From Collinsella sp. (GTDB lineage Bacteria; Actinomycetota; Coriobacteriia; Coriobacteriales; Coriobacteriaceae): a stretch of DNA of 64,000 nt. A model generated the notes under the pieces. The model ran no database searches and was not told the DNA's origin. It saw only the letters and a list, made by a program, of their open reading frames with translations. Location of the stretch: contig JARIBW010000039.1 of the NCBI GenBank assembly GCA_029264355.1, positions 1 through 64,000 of the forward strand, read 5' to 3'. This document shows, piece after piece, positions 10,308 to 20,887 of the stretch (positions within the stretch are counted from its first letter, which is position 1; each line of letters starts with the position of its first letter). The position numbers and the translations under genes were made by a program.

Positions 10308-11657
10308 CTACTCTTCGTCATCTGCAACGTCATCGGGCACATCCGAGATCTCGAGCAGGTCGGCCGCCAGGGCATCGTCTTCCAACGCGGTGACGCTTCT
10401 GAGCTTGCGCTCGATCACGTTCGTGCGGGTGTTTATGATGCCATCGACGGTCTTGCCCGCCGTCTCGATCTGCCGGAGTGCACGGCGCAGCTCATGCTGA
10501 TATTTGGGGAACTCGGCCTTCACGGCGCTCAAGACCCTTTGGATCTCGTCCGCCCTGCGCTGGAACGCGAAGGTCTGATAGCTCATCTGCAGGCTGTTCA
10601 AGATGACCGCCATGGTCGAAGGGCCCGCGATGTTCACCTGATAGTCGCGCTGCAGGCACTCGATAAGGCCGGGACGGTCCACCACCTCGGCGTACAGTCC
10701 CTCAAACGGCAGGAACATGATCGCGAAGTTCGTGGTCTCCGGAACACTCAGGTACTTTGAGGAGATATCTTTGGCCTCGGCTTTGATCACCTGTTCGAGG
10801 GCTCGGCGCGCGGCCGCCACGCCCTCCGCGTCACCCGCCTCCACGGCGTCGCGCAGGCGCTCGTAGGTGTCCCCGGGGAACTTCGAGTCGATGGGCAGCC
10901 AAATGGGGTCGCCGCCCTCGACGGGGAGCTTGACCGCAAACTCCACGCGCTCCGTGCCACCGGGTTTCGTGACCACGTTCTCGGCGTATTGATCCGCCGT
11001 CAGTATGTCCCGCAAAATCGCGCCGAGCTGGACTTCGCCCAGGATGCCGCGGGTCTTCACATTCGAGAGCACGCGCTTGAGATCGCCCACCCCCGAGGCG
11101 ATGTTCTGCATGTCGCCAAGACCGCGGTACACCGCCTCGAGCTGATTGCTCACCTGTTTGAACGAAGCCCCGAGACGGTCGTTGAGGGTGGTGGCGAGCT
11201 TCTCGTCCACCGTGGCCCTGATCGCCTCGAGCTTGAGCTCGTTATCCCGGCGAATGGCGCCCAGCTGCACGTCGACAGTCTCGCGAACCTTGTCCAAGCG
11301 CTGCTCCACCGCACCGCGGTTTTGCTCGAGGTTCTGCGCGACCTCACGGCGCGCCTCATCGGCTTTGGAGCTCACCTGATCGAGTGCGCGCATCTGCGAC
11401 TCGAAATGCTGCTGCTCGATGATCGAGGTGCCGGCCGCCTGGTTGAGCGCCGCCTGGGTCGTCGTGAGCACCTGGGAAAGCACGGATTGAACGGAGGCGA
11501 GCGCCTCGTTTGCGCGCACCGCCTGCTCGTTCGCCTCATCCATGCGCTCGCGACTTCGCTCCAGCTCACGGCGCGCACGCATCTGCATCGCAACCGCCAC
11601 GGCCGCGCACACCGCGGCCGCAACGGAAGCCAGAGCCGCAACCAATTCCACACCCAT
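10308..11657 (-). CDS. rmuC: DNA recombination protein RmuC family
   Basis: Long coiled coil + 'TRGILGEVQLGAILRDILTADQYAENV', 'LPIDSKFPGDTYERL'; start chosen at MGVELVAAL. Confidence 0.9.
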   Translation of the reverse strand: MGVELVAALASVAAAVCAAVAVAMQMRARRELERSRERMDEANEQAVRANEALASVQSVLSQVLTTTQAALNQAAGTSIIEQQHFESQMRALDQVSSKADEARREVAQNLEQNRGAVEQRLDKVRETVDVQLGAIRRDNELKLEAIRATVDEKLATTLNDRLGASFKQVSNQLEAVYRGLGDMQNIASGVGDLKRVLSNVKTRGILGEVQLGAILRDILTADQYAENVVTKPGGTERVEFAVKLPVEGGDPIWLPIDSKFPGDTYERLRDAVEAGDAEGVAAARRALEQVIKAEAKDISSKYLSVPETTNFAIMFLPFEGLYAEVVDRPGLIECLQRDYQVNIAGPSTMAVILNSLQMSYQTFAFQRRADEIQRVLSAVKAEFPKYQHELRRALRQIETAGKTVDGIINTRTNVIERKLRSVTALEDDALAADLLEISDVPDDVADDEE

Positions 11658-11667
11658 GCCATCGCCC

Positions 11668-12015
11668 TCACTCAAACGGCCCGATGCCCCACGAGGCACC
11701 GACCGACCTGATATTCTCCCAAACCATCTTAAAGCAGTCGGCAAGCGCCTCCGCGACTTCCTCAGGGCCGGCCCCGCTCAATACAAAAGTCAGGGCATAG
11801 GAGGCGATGAACACCGTCACCAGAAGAACCGGTACGGCCAAGACGAGCATGAGGGTCCGAAGCACCGTCAACACCCGGCGTCTGCGAACTCGCTTGCGAT
11901 CGAAGGACAGCTCCGCCTGATAGCCCTCGTAGGCGATAGAGCGAGGTGGATCGTCCAGGGCGGTGCCGGCCGCCTTGGACGCAAAAGGTTTCCGCTGCTC
12001 GATAAAAAGGTCCAT
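11668..12015 (-). CDS. Small single/double-TM protein of unknown function
   Basis: Start MDLFIEQRKPF; hydrophobic 'VLRTLMLVLAVPVLLVTVFIASYALTFVL'. Confidence 0.55.
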   Translation of the reverse strand: MDLFIEQRKPFASKAAGTALDDPPRSIAYEGYQAELSFDRKRVRRRRVLTVLRTLMLVLAVPVLLVTVFIASYALTFVLSGAGPEEVAEALADCFKMVWENIRSVGASWGIGPFE

Positions 12016-12189
12016 GCAAAGCCCTCCTCCTTGGGAAGGGCGCACATGGATCGGACTTCTTAGCATTGCGCGGTCGGCGCCCGGAGTCAAGACCCGTTCG
12101 CCGACCGCGCCCGTCTATCGTCTATGCGGCCCGCGCGCGGCAGGCAATCAACCGCCTGGAACCGCGCAGTCGTGAGCCTGCGGGAGCGA

Positions 12190-12729
12190 CTAGTAGTTGA
12201 CGACCTGCTCCTCGAAGTAAGCCTGCGGATGAGCGCACACGGGGCACATCTCCGGCGCGGTGGGGCCGACATGCAGATGACCGCAGTTCAGGCACTTCCA
12301 GACCTTTACGCCCTCGCGGGTAAAGACCTCGCCCTTCTCAACGCGCTCGGCGAGCTTGTTGTAGCGCTCCTCATGGGCCTTCTCGACGGCGGCGACGCCG
12401 CGGAACTTGACGGCGAGCGCCGCGAACCCCTCCTCCTCGGCGGTCTTGGCGAACTCGTCGTACATGGTGGTCCACTCGTAGTTCTCACCGGCGGCCGCGT
12501 CGCGCAGGTTCTCCAGGGTGCTCGGGACCTCGCCGCCATGCAGCTCCTTGAACCACAGCTTGGCGTGCTCGGCCTCGTTCAGCGCCGTCTCCATGAAGAT
12601 GTTGGAGATCTGGACAAAGCCCTCCTTCTTGGCCTTGGAGGAGTAGTAGCGGTACTTGGTGTGAGCCTGGGACTCGCCGGCGAACGCGGTCTCGAGGTTC
12701 TTCTTTGTCTGCGAGTTCTCGAAATCCAT
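12190..12729 (-). CDS. Rubrerythrin
   Basis: [38 protein letters not shown]-terminal rubredoxin-like CxxC...CxxC '[11 protein letters not shown]...CPVC'; RBS ggaggg upstream. Confidence 0.95.
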   Translation of the reverse strand: MDFENSQTKKNLETAFAGESQAHTKYRYYSSKAKKEGFVQISNIFMETALNEAEHAKLWFKELHGGEVPSTLENLRDAAAGENYEWTTMYDEFAKTAEEEGFAALAVKFRGVAAVEKAHEERYNKLAERVEKGEVFTREGVKVWKCLNCGHLHVGPTAPEMCPVCAHPQAYFEEQVVNY

Positions 12730-12851
12730 AAACATGCCCTCCCTTGATGGCGTGAATGACAGGGACGCCGCTGGCACGCCATGCCGTGCGACGCCGACGG
12801 CGCACTCCGGCCCAAGCCAAATGCGCCATTTTTCTTGTACCCATACGCGAT

Positions 12852-13775
12852 CTATGCGATGCGCCAGATTCCATCCGAATCGACGCAAAAGCCCTCGCGC
12901 GCGAGGTCCGACAAGATCGATGCGACAAGATCGACCGCGACCTCGGGCCTTCCCGCCCTGCGCTCAACCTCGCAAAGCGACGCGTGAATGGAGGAGACCC
13001 CGAGGCCCTCCCCTCGCTTTTGAGCGTCGAGCAGCTGCCGCACGATCTCCGCCCTCTTCTGGCGGCGCGATCCCTCGAACTTCGTCTGACGCGCATACGC
13101 CTTCGATCGGCGAGACGGGTTGGGTACGGTCTTCTTGAGGTACGCACCGTAATCGAGCATGGCGTAGTACCACGAGCGAGGGTCGTCCTCCTCATCTTGC
13201 GGGACCGCATACGGCCCCTCGGGGTGGACCTCGCCGAGATCCCGGCCGGTCCCAGACCCGGGAGGCGCGGGACACGTCGCCTCGACGATCGGGACGAGCT
13301 CCTTATCCGGCACGGACACGACATCGGGGAACAGATGGTGCAGGACCACGGTCCGCACGTTCGTCTCCAAATACACGCCCGGCAACCCGTAGGCAAAGGC
13401 ACGGATCCCCTGGGCCGTCGCGGGACCGATCCCCGGCAGCGAGACGAGCTCCTTGACCCCCGTGGGGAACACGCCGTCGTAGACGGATACGACTTGCTCC
13501 GCAGCCGCCTTGAGCGCCAGGGCACGGCGGTTGTACCCCATGCCCTGCCATGCGGCGAGCACCTCGGCGGTACCCGCCTCAGCCAGCGCAAATACGCTCG
13601 GGAAACGATCGAGCCATTCCGACCAGCGCGTCTCCACGCGCGAGACCTGCGTTTGCTGCAGCATCACCTCGGACAGCCAGATCTCGTACGGGTCGCGCGT
13701 GCGACGCCAGGGCAGGTCGCGATACAGACGAACCCCTTCCGTCCTGACCAGCGTACGGAAGGGGTTCATGTCCAT
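12852..13775 (-). CDS. MutY-like HhH-GPD adenine DNA glycosylase lacking the C-terminal FeS cysteines
   Basis: [14 protein letters not shown]...'[27 protein letters not shown]', '[18 protein letters not shown]'; no C-x6-C-x2-C-x5-C cluster. Confidence 0.8.
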   Translation of the reverse strand: MDMNPFRTLVRTEGVRLYRDLPWRRTRDPYEIWLSEVMLQQTQVSRVETRWSEWLDRFPSVFALAEAGTAEVLAAWQGMGYNRRALALKAAAEQVVSVYDGVFPTGVKELVSLPGIGPATAQGIRAFAYGLPGVYLETNVRTVVLHHLFPDVVSVPDKELVPIVEATCPAPPGSGTGRDLGEVHPEGPYAVPQDEEDDPRSWYYAMLDYGAYLKKTVPNPSRRSKAYARQTKFEGSRRQKRAEIVRQLLDAQKRGEGLGVSSIHASLCEVERRAGRPEVAVDLVASILSDLAREGFCVDSDGIWRIA

Positions 13776-13800
13776 CGTTGCTCCTTTGTGGAGGCGCCGG

Positions 13801-14283
13801 CTACCTGCCGCACCCCCGACCGCACGACACGTACTCGGGGAATCGGGCACGGTCGGTGAATTTAATATCGACAGCGGGATACTGACGGTGATTGACGATA
13901 TCGTCAAGCGTCACGGAATCGAGATAGTCGCGCAGCAGCTCCTGGGCCCCGATCCAGACGGGATGATAGCAGCATCCGTCCATACGCGGGCACACGCCCT
14001 CGTCCCCGGTGCAATCGTTCATGACCAGAGGGCCCTGCACGGCCTCGACGATCTGCCGGATGGTGATCTCAGACGGCTCGAGGCGCAGGCGCATACCGCC
14101 GCGCACGCCGCGCAGGCTCTCCACGATGCCGGCCTGAACCAGACCGTGCTGGATTGATCGGGCAAAGGAGTATGGGACATCCACCGCCTCGGCGGCGGTG
14201 CGCACTGACAGGAGGCTCTCGCTTCCCTCGGCCAGCATGGCGAGCATCCGCAGGGCATAGTCGGTTTTACGGGAGATGTTCAT
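13801..14283 (-). CDS. Rrf2 family transcriptional regulator
   Basis: MNISRKTDYALRMLAMLAEG...'VPYSFARSIQHGLVQAGIVESLRGVRGGMRL'; Cys in the cluster region. Confidence 0.9.
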   Translation of the reverse strand: MNISRKTDYALRMLAMLAEGSESLLSVRTAAEAVDVPYSFARSIQHGLVQAGIVESLRGVRGGMRLRLEPSEITIRQIVEAVQGPLVMNDCTGDEGVCPRMDGCCYHPVWIGAQELLRDYLDSVTLDDIVNHRQYPAVDIKFTDRARFPEYVSCGRGCGR

Positions 14284-14466
14284 CTGTGAGAACTCCTTGC
14301 TGAACAATATTCCGCTCGGCCACTTACATTGACGACGTCTGCAACGGCAAGAGAGGAATAACCCCCTCCCCGTCAAAAAAACGCCAAATACGATTATCCA
14401 CTATACAACGTTTGACCAAAAACGTCCTTTTGGTGGTTCATGTACTTCGGGCTGCATATTTAACGC

Positions 14467-14495
14467 AAAAAGCCCCGTCCGAAGACGAGGCTTTA
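14467..14495 (-). terminator. Rho-independent terminator downstream of tRNA-Asp
   Basis: aagccccgtc-cgaa-gacgaggctt hairpin; poly-T on minus strand. Confidence 0.8.
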
Positions 14496-14502
14496 ATTGC
14501 GA

Positions 14503-14580
<78 letters not shown>

Positions 14581-14806
14581 AGGCAGGCAATTCGCTTGTG
14601 CTCCTTGCTGCGGGGATTAGTATACACAGAGAACGTTAGCGGACGCAAGAACTTTTTTCCAAAAATTTTTTCCCGTGCGCCCCACCGAAAAATCGCAGGT
14701 CAATAAGGCCCAAATCACCTTGAACGGCCCTCTGCGCATCGTCGGACGAAAGGCTTTTCCCATGCCGCCCATCTGAAAGAAGGCCGTGCATACGCGCGGC
14801 CCCTCC

Positions 14807-15262
14807 CTACAAATCGATGATCTCAGCCGAGAGGACCCGGCCCGCCTCAACCATCAACCGGGCGATGGTGGGCCCGCGCATTCCGCGCGGCAATGAAGCC
14901 GAGCCCGGGTTGACGACCAGGCAACCGCCGACGCGCTCGATCACGGCACGATGCGTGTGGCCGCACACGGCCACGTCGACCTCACCCAGCGGCAGCCGCT
15001 CGCGGAAATGCGACACCGCGAAACGCAGGCCCTCGTACGTGAACTCGTTCAGGCGAACGACCTCGGGGCCGTACGAGTAAAAGCCGTCATTGTTACCGAG
15101 GACGCCGCGGATGGCCGGCACGCTCACCTCAAGCTCGGCCCAGTTGGACTCCGATGTGATGTCGCCCGCGTGAATCAACAGGTCGCAGCCGTCGATCTCG
15201 CGTTTGAGCTCCGGCGCAAGGTAGCCATGCGTGTCCGAGACGATGTCGATGCGGCGCGCCAT
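14807..15262 (-). CDS. YfcE/MJ0936-type metallophosphoesterase
   Basis: 'VSDTHGYLAPEL', 'LIHAGDI', 'GNND', 'CGHTHRAVIERVGGCLVVNPGSASLPR'. Confidence 0.88.
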   Translation of the reverse strand: MARRIDIVSDTHGYLAPELKREIDGCDLLIHAGDITSESNWAELEVSVPAIRGVLGNNDGFYSYGPEVVRLNEFTYEGLRFAVSHFRERLPLGEVDVAVCGHTHRAVIERVGGCLVVNPGSASLPRGMRGPTIARLMVEAGRVLSAEIIDL

Positions 15263-15990
15263 TACAGGTTCAGCGCCTTCTTGAGCGGGACCACGCGGCG
15301 GCGGCTCACGGGGATGCGCTCGTCCACGCCGCTCACGCCGAGCTGGATGGCGCCGGAGGACACGGTCTCGACGTCCTCGACGTTGACGAGGTTCACGATA
15401 TAGCGGCGATGCACGCGGAAGAAGCCGAATTCGCCCAACTTGGACTCGAACTGCGCGAGAGAGGTGGTGGACAGGTAGCGATCGTCCTCCGTGAAGATGC
15501 AGGAGTAATCGTCCTTGGCCATGATGAAGCGGATCTGGTCGACCGGGATGAGAACCTTGCGACCTCCCTTTTCCACAGGGATGCGCTCGATGTTGGTGGG
15601 CTTGGCCGCAGGCTCGGCCGGCACCGGCTTGGCGCGGGCGATGACCTTTTCGATCGCGCGGTCCAAGCGGGCCTCCTCGACCGGCTTCATGAGGTAGTCG
15701 ACCGCATCCACATCGAACGCCTCGACCGCATGGTCGCTGTAGGCGGTCACGAACACGATCGCAGGCGGGTTCTTGAGCTTGTAGAGGGCCTCGGCAAGCT
15801 GCAGGCCCGATGCCCCGGGCATCGAGATATCCAGGAACACGACGTCGACCCTCGTCCCCATGAGCATCTCGATGGCGGCGCGGACGCTCGACGCCTCGGT
15901 GATGGAGCCGATCTTACCCGTCTGCTCCAAGAGGAAACGCAACTCAGAGCGCGCAGGGGCCTCGTCATCGACGATCATCGCACGTAGCAT
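15262..15990 (-). CDS. LytTR-family response regulator (system 1)
   Basis: Receiver 'MIVDDEAPARSELRFLLEQ'...'DVVFLDISMPG' + LytTR domain 'FFRVHRRYIVNL'. Confidence 0.93.
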   Translation of the reverse strand: MLRAMIVDDEAPARSELRFLLEQTGKIGSITEASSVRAAIEMLMGTRVDVVFLDISMPGASGLQLAEALYKLKNPPAIVFVTAYSDHAVEAFDVDAVDYLMKPVEEARLDRAIEKVIARAKPVPAEPAAKPTNIERIPVEKGGRKVLIPVDQIRFIMAKDDYSCIFTEDDRYLSTTSLAQFESKLGEFGFFRVHRRYIVNLVNVEDVETVSSGAIQLGVSGVDERIPVSRRRVVPLKKALNL

Positions 15991-16062
15991 ATAAATCGAT
16001 TACCTTTCATTCCCACAGATAGGACCCGGCGCATGCGCCGTCCGTACGGTCTCGCACCTATT

Positions 16063-17442
16063 CTACCCCTCGTCGTACATACTACCCTCAAGATCGAGAT
16101 GCAGGCGAACGGAGGTCCCGTGCCCGGGCTCGGACTCGACGCTCGTGCGCGAGTTGGGACCGTAGAAGCGCTTGATGCGCTGGGATATGTTGTGCATGGC
16201 GACACCCGCGCCGCCACCTTGGGGCGCATTCGGGTCGGGAGGGGTCACCGACTGGTCGAACAGGCGCATGGCAGTCTGCTCGTCCATCCCCACACCGTCA
16301 TCGGCGACCTCGATGGACACCGCACGGTCCCCCGCCATGGCGACGGTGATGGAGATGCGCAGCGGCCCCTCATCGGGCATGGCATGGCGCACGGCGTTTT
16401 CCACCAACGGCTGGATGACGAACGCCGGGATCTGCATGTCCTCGGCGTCCTCGTCCACGTTGGCCGTCACGATGATGCGGTCCTCGCCAAAGCGCGCCTT
16501 CTCGAACTTCAGATAGCGCAGCGTCTGGGCGATCTCTCGCTTGACGGGGATGAGCTGGCCGGAGTTCTCGAGCGTGGCGCGGTAGAACTGGGAGAACTCG
16601 CGCAAAAGCTCGCGGGCTCGCAGGGGCTCGGTGCGGGTGAGCGCCGCGATGGTGTTCAGCGTGTTGAACAGGAAATGCGGGTTTATCTGGGCTTGCAGCG
16701 CACGGATCTCGGCGCGGGCGGTGAGCTCGGACTGCCGCTCGAGCTCATGCACCGTGAGCTGGGTGGAGAGCAGCTCGGCAAAGCCCGATGCCAGCGCGTA
16801 CTGGGTGCGGTTGACATGGCGCGGGGAGCGGAAATAGAACTTGAGCGTCCCCACGGCCTGGCCGCGCACCATGAGCGGCGCGATGATGCCCGCCGGTATG
16901 TGACGGCAAAGGCCCTGCTCGCCGCACACGTCCATCACGTTGGTGAAGGACTGGGCGATGCCGTGGTCGATGACATAGTGCGTGGCGGGGGTGTGGATGG
17001 GCGACCCGGCGGGAAAATCCTCGGAGAGCTCGCCCACGCAGGCGAGGACGACCTCGCGGTCGGTGACGGCGATGGTCATCGCGCGGGTGTGCGGCAACAG
17101 GCGGCGGCAGATCTGCTCGGCGCTCTCGGGCGTGAGCCCGCAGGTGATGTCCTCAAGCATCTCGGACGCCACGGCGAGCGTCTGCTCGGTGTATTGGGAA
17201 CGCAGCGTGTCGGGCGTGAGGAACGCGTAGGTGAACGCGAGGACCAAGATCACGAGCAGCGTGAGCGCCGCGAGGGTGGTGATCGATTCGACTCCCGTGA
17301 GGATGGCGTAGCCGAACAGGCAGACCAGCACGAAGATCGCCATCGCGCTCAACAGGCGCAGGGCGGAAAGGGCGTCGGCGGGGGCCATGCCGCGCGTACC
17401 GGCGGCGATTCGGGCACTTGCCCGCATATCTTGCTTGTTCAT
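16063..17442 (-). CDS. LytS-like sensor histidine kinase (GAF + His_kinase; system 1)
   Basis: 'LQAQINPHFLFNTLNTIAALTR', 'DDGVGMDEQTAMRLFD'; adjacent to the LytTR regulator. Confidence 0.92.
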   Translation of the reverse strand: MNKQDMRASARIAAGTRGMAPADALSALRLLSAMAIFVLVCLFGYAILTGVESITTLAALTLLVILVLAFTYAFLTPDTLRSQYTEQTLAVASEMLEDITCGLTPESAEQICRRLLPHTRAMTIAVTDREVVLACVGELSEDFPAGSPIHTPATHYVIDHGIAQSFTNVMDVCGEQGLCRHIPAGIIAPLMVRGQAVGTLKFYFRSPRHVNRTQYALASGFAELLSTQLTVHELERQSELTARAEIRALQAQINPHFLFNTLNTIAALTRTEPLRARELLREFSQFYRATLENSGQLIPVKREIAQTLRYLKFEKARFGEDRIIVTANVDEDAEDMQIPAFVIQPLVENAVRHAMPDEGPLRISITVAMAGDRAVSIEVADDGVGMDEQTAMRLFDQSVTPPDPNAPQGGGAGVAMHNISQRIKRFYGPNSRTSVESEPGHGTSVRLHLDLEGSMYDEG

Positions 17443-18626
17443 CAACGCTCCAACAGGGCACGCAGCCCCTCGTCGCCCGCGAGACCGGCCACGATGCTCG
17501 GCCAGAAGCTCGCAAAGCGCAGATAATCGTCTTGATGTGCGCGCGCATACTCGCGCGCCTCGTCTATCCCATGGCGATAAATACGCCAATATCCGCGATG
17601 CTCGCGGGTGAACAGGGCGCGCACCAGGGAGGTCTTGCGCACGCGATCGTCCAGCCCGTCCGAGATCCACGGACCCGGATAGGGCATGAGCGAGGCGGCC
17701 GTGACCGGCGTGATGTCGGGACGGCGCGCGGCGTCGGCGAGTTTGGCACGCTCGTAGTACCAGCGGTACACGTTTTGCATGAAGCGCGGCGCGTGCTCGT
17801 CCTGATGGGGTGGCAGGTGCTTGACCACCCAGGCGTTGTCAAACCACACGTCCATGCCTGCGAGGCGCATGTTGAACAGGAAGTCCAAGTCCTCGCCGCG
17901 GGTGATGAACGGGTCGAAGGACACGCGGCGAAACGCCCGCGCATGCACGGCGAAGCAACCGCCGCACACGTAATTCGAACGCGAGATGCGCGTGCCCGAA
18001 AGGGCCCGCTCCATCCAACGGTTGAACTCGATGCGCTTGGTCCACCAGCGATTGGTGAGGCCGTTCTTCTTCGCGGTATCGGCCAGGGGCGAGCCGGCCT
18101 CGTTGTAGAAGTAGCCGCTCTTGGCAAGGATGGGCAGGCGCTGGCGCGTCTCGTGACCCAAGCCGTACAGGGCCTTCTCCAAGAAATCGGGGGCGAGCAC
18201 CACCTCGTCATCGTCGAGGAACACCACGACGTCATGGCCGAGGATGGAGGCGCAGGCCAAGCCCATGTTGCGGATGGCGCCATAGCCGCGCAAAGACACG
18301 CCCTCGCCGCGCACCTTGGGGGCGATCGCGGCGACGCGGTCCATGATGGCCGAGGCCTCGCGGTTGGTGACGAGCGTCACCTCGAGCGTGGGGTGACCCT
18401 CGATGATGCCCCGGACGCGCTCGGCGATGCACTCGGTGAGCTGCTGGGAGCAGACGAGCAACACGATGACGCGGCCGATGTTTCTAACCTGCTCGAGGGA
18501 GGCCAGGCAGCGATCGAGCTCGGGGCGCGCGGAGCCCACCGCGGAGGCGTGGTCGTACGCCCCCGGAGATTCGAGCTCGACGGAATCGCCCGCCCAATAG
18601 CTCGGTATCACGATGGTTGGATTCAT
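17442..18626 (-). CDS. Family 2-like glycosyltransferase
   Basis: MNPTIVIPSYWAG...'VVFLDDDEVVLAPDFLEKAL', 'ITRGEDLDFLFNMRLAGM'. Confidence 0.8.
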   Translation of the reverse strand: MNPTIVIPSYWAGDSVELESPGAYDHASAVGSARPELDRCLASLEQVRNIGRVIVLLVCSQQLTECIAERVRGIIEGHPTLEVTLVTNREASAIMDRVAAIAPKVRGEGVSLRGYGAIRNMGLACASILGHDVVVFLDDDEVVLAPDFLEKALYGLGHETRQRLPILAKSGYFYNEAGSPLADTAKKNGLTNRWWTKRIEFNRWMERALSGTRISRSNYVCGGCFAVHARAFRRVSFDPFITRGEDLDFLFNMRLAGMDVWFDNAWVVKHLPPHQDEHAPRFMQNVYRWYYERAKLADAARRPDITPVTAASLMPYPGPWISDGLDDRVRKTSLVRALFTREHRGYWRIYRHGIDEAREYARAHQDDYLRFASFWPSIVAGLAGDEGLRALLER

Positions 18627-18711
18627 GCGCCCTCCCCTCGGCGAGACAATCTCGAGCGGAAGCACCTATGATCGCGCGCCGACGCGCGGTGCGAGCGAAC
18701 TCCCGCAGCTA

Positions 18712-19350
18712 CTACCTTTTTGTACCCGTTTGCGCAAGCTCACGCTTGATGAGCGGCGTCTTTGCCAGCGAACGGGCGAGCGGGTACCCCAACAGGTACA
18801 TGATAACCGCTTCACCCAGCCCCGTGGTCACCAACCCGAAGAGATACATAAGCGAATAGGCGCCGTCGAGCGAGATCGATGTGAAGGGAATGGTGTAAAA
18901 GCCGATCCCCTGCAACAGCAGGGGCAGATACGCCGGGACGATGAGGGAGTTGGCCAACACCGGGCCCATGAGCGCGAACGCCGGACGGCGACGCAGCTTC
19001 CAGGTGATGGACGCGCCGACGAATGTGGCGAGGGAGCCGAACACCACATCGAGCATGCCGAGCATGCCCGTGCCGGACAGTGCGATGTTGGCGATGTTGG
19101 CGATGGCGCAACCCAAGGTGAGCCCCGGGACGGCCGCGGGCGTGAACAGGGCCAGGACGCACAGGGCCTCGCTCACGCGGAACTGGATGGGGCCCCAGGC
19201 GAGGCTGCCCAAAAACATCACCGTGACGAGCGTGGCGGCGGCGTACACCGCCGCGATCATGCCCACGCGCGCGATGTAATGCGTGTCCCGCGAGCGCGCG
19301 GGGGTCCCGTCCGCCGTGAGGGAGGGGGTGTTCTTGCCGTTGCGTTCCAT
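18712..19350 (-). CDS. queT: QueT family transporter (queuosine precursor ECF S-component)
   Basis: 'LAWGPIQFRVSEALCVLALFTPAAVPGLTLGCAIANI...LGMLDVVFGSLATF' resembles the QueT family. Confidence 0.8.
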   Translation of the reverse strand: MERNGKNTPSLTADGTPARSRDTHYIARVGMIAAVYAAATLVTVMFLGSLAWGPIQFRVSEALCVLALFTPAAVPGLTLGCAIANIANIALSGTGMLGMLDVVFGSLATFVGASITWKLRRRPAFALMGPVLANSLIVPAYLPLLLQGIGFYTIPFTSISLDGAYSLMYLFGLVTTGLGEAVIMYLLGYPLARSLAKTPLIKRELAQTGTKR

Positions 19351-19462
19351 GTTCTTCATCACCTTCAAAGAATCGGAGGGCTTTGCTGTCGCTCGCAAAG
19401 CCCTCCGCAAAGGCGTCCGATGTCGTCCCCCGCACCGGACGGTGCGGGGCGCAGGCAGGCGC

Positions 19463-20725
19463 TTAGACGCGCGCCCCCTGCATGCGGGAGAGCTTTACTA
19501 GCATGACCAAACCCACTACCAGCAAGATCCCGATGGAAAGCACTCCTAAAGAAGGATCGTGCGTGAGCGAGGTCACGACAGATACTAGCAGAGTGCCCAT
19601 GACGGATGCGTAACGTCCGAAAATATCAAAGAAGCCGTAATACTCATTGGAACGCTCCTTGGGGATGAGACGCCCAAAGTAGCTGCGGGAAAGCGCCTGG
19701 ACGCCGCCTTGGAACATGCCCACCAAGATGGCCAGGATCCAAAACTCCGCAGCGGACTTGAGGAAGAACGCCGCGAACAGCACGATGCCCACGTAGGCCG
19801 CCACCGCCATGATGATCATGCGCAGAGTCCCCACGCGGCCGGCGAGGTTCCCGTAAATGATCGCCGAGGGGAAGGCCACGAACTGCGTGACGAGGAGCGC
19901 CAGCACGAGCTGGGTGGAGTCGATGCCGAGAGCGGCGCCGTAGCTGGTGGCCATGGAGATGACCGTGTGAACGCCGTCGATGTAGAAGAAGAACGCGACC
20001 ATGAAGACGAGCAGCGCCCGGTCGTGCACGATGCTGCGCATGGTATCGGACAAGCCCTTGAACGTGTTCCCGATGTTGCGCATCACGCCGTTCACACCCT
20101 CGTCGCGCTCCTTGCCGAAGCGCTGCCGATAGGTGCGCAGCAGCGGAACGGTGAAGGCGAGCCACCATAGGGCGGTGATGATGAAGCAGATGCGCGTGCA
20201 GGCAAGCGTGTCCAGGCCGAGCACGCCCGGGCCGGCGAAGATCAAGGCGATGCACACCATGAACGGAATGGTGGAACCGACGTAGCCCCAGGCAAAGCCG
20301 GAGCTCGACACCGCATCCATGCGCTCGTCGGTCGTGACGTCGGTGAGCATGGCGTCGTAAAACGTCATCGACGAGTTGAGGCCGATGGTGCACAGCACGT
20401 ACACCACCAAGAACGGCAGCGCCCCCATGGGGATGGCCTCGACCATGCACAGGATGACGCCGGTGAAGAAGAAGCCCGTGAAGAACTTGATCTTATTGCC
20501 CGCATAGTCGGCCAGCGACCCCAGGATGGGCATGAGCAGGGCCACCACGAGCGAGGCGACCGTCTGGGCATTGGCCCAGGCGGTCACCAGTTCCGCCGGG
20601 TGCGCGCCGGTGTTGATGGCGTTGAAGTAGATGGGCACCACGGCGGTGTTCAGCAGGACGAGGGCGGAGTTGCCCACGTCGTACATAACCCAGTTGCGCT
20701 CCATCTTGGTGTATTTGAGTGCCAT
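19463..20725 (-). CDS. UMF1-type MFS transporter
   Basis: MALKYTKMERNWVMYDVGNSALVLLNTAVVPIYF; 12-TM pattern; 'GMFQGGVQALSRSYFGRLIPKERSNEYYGFFDIFGR'. Confidence 0.88.
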   Translation of the reverse strand: MALKYTKMERNWVMYDVGNSALVLLNTAVVPIYFNAINTGAHPAELVTAWANAQTVASLVVALLMPILGSLADYAGNKIKFFTGFFFTGVILCMVEAIPMGALPFLVVYVLCTIGLNSSMTFYDAMLTDVTTDERMDAVSSSGFAWGYVGSTIPFMVCIALIFAGPGVLGLDTLACTRICFIITALWWLAFTVPLLRTYRQRFGKERDEGVNGVMRNIGNTFKGLSDTMRSIVHDRALLVFMVAFFFYIDGVHTVISMATSYGAALGIDSTQLVLALLVTQFVAFPSAIIYGNLAGRVGTLRMIIMAVAAYVGIVLFAAFFLKSAAEFWILAILVGMFQGGVQALSRSYFGRLIPKERSNEYYGFFDIFGRYASVMGTLLVSVVTSLTHDPSLGVLSIGILLVVGLVMLVKLSRMQGARV

Positions 20726-20887
20726 GACAGCGGCCTTCCCCGTCGGTTCCCTAACGCTGCTTGCGCAAGTATCGTAATGATACGGCACGTTCAGTTAAGG
20801 CTCGGTTAATATTCGGCCAAACGGTCGCAAGGCGGCACGGCGCGGCGGGCTCACCTGGAAAGCCATCGCGCCCGGGCCCGATTGGGG

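Noticed and set aside
14401-14460. Possible operator 'ttgaccaaaaacgtccttttggtgg' upstream of Rrf2
   Set aside because: Symmetry is only about 6 bp and cannot be distinguished from chance.
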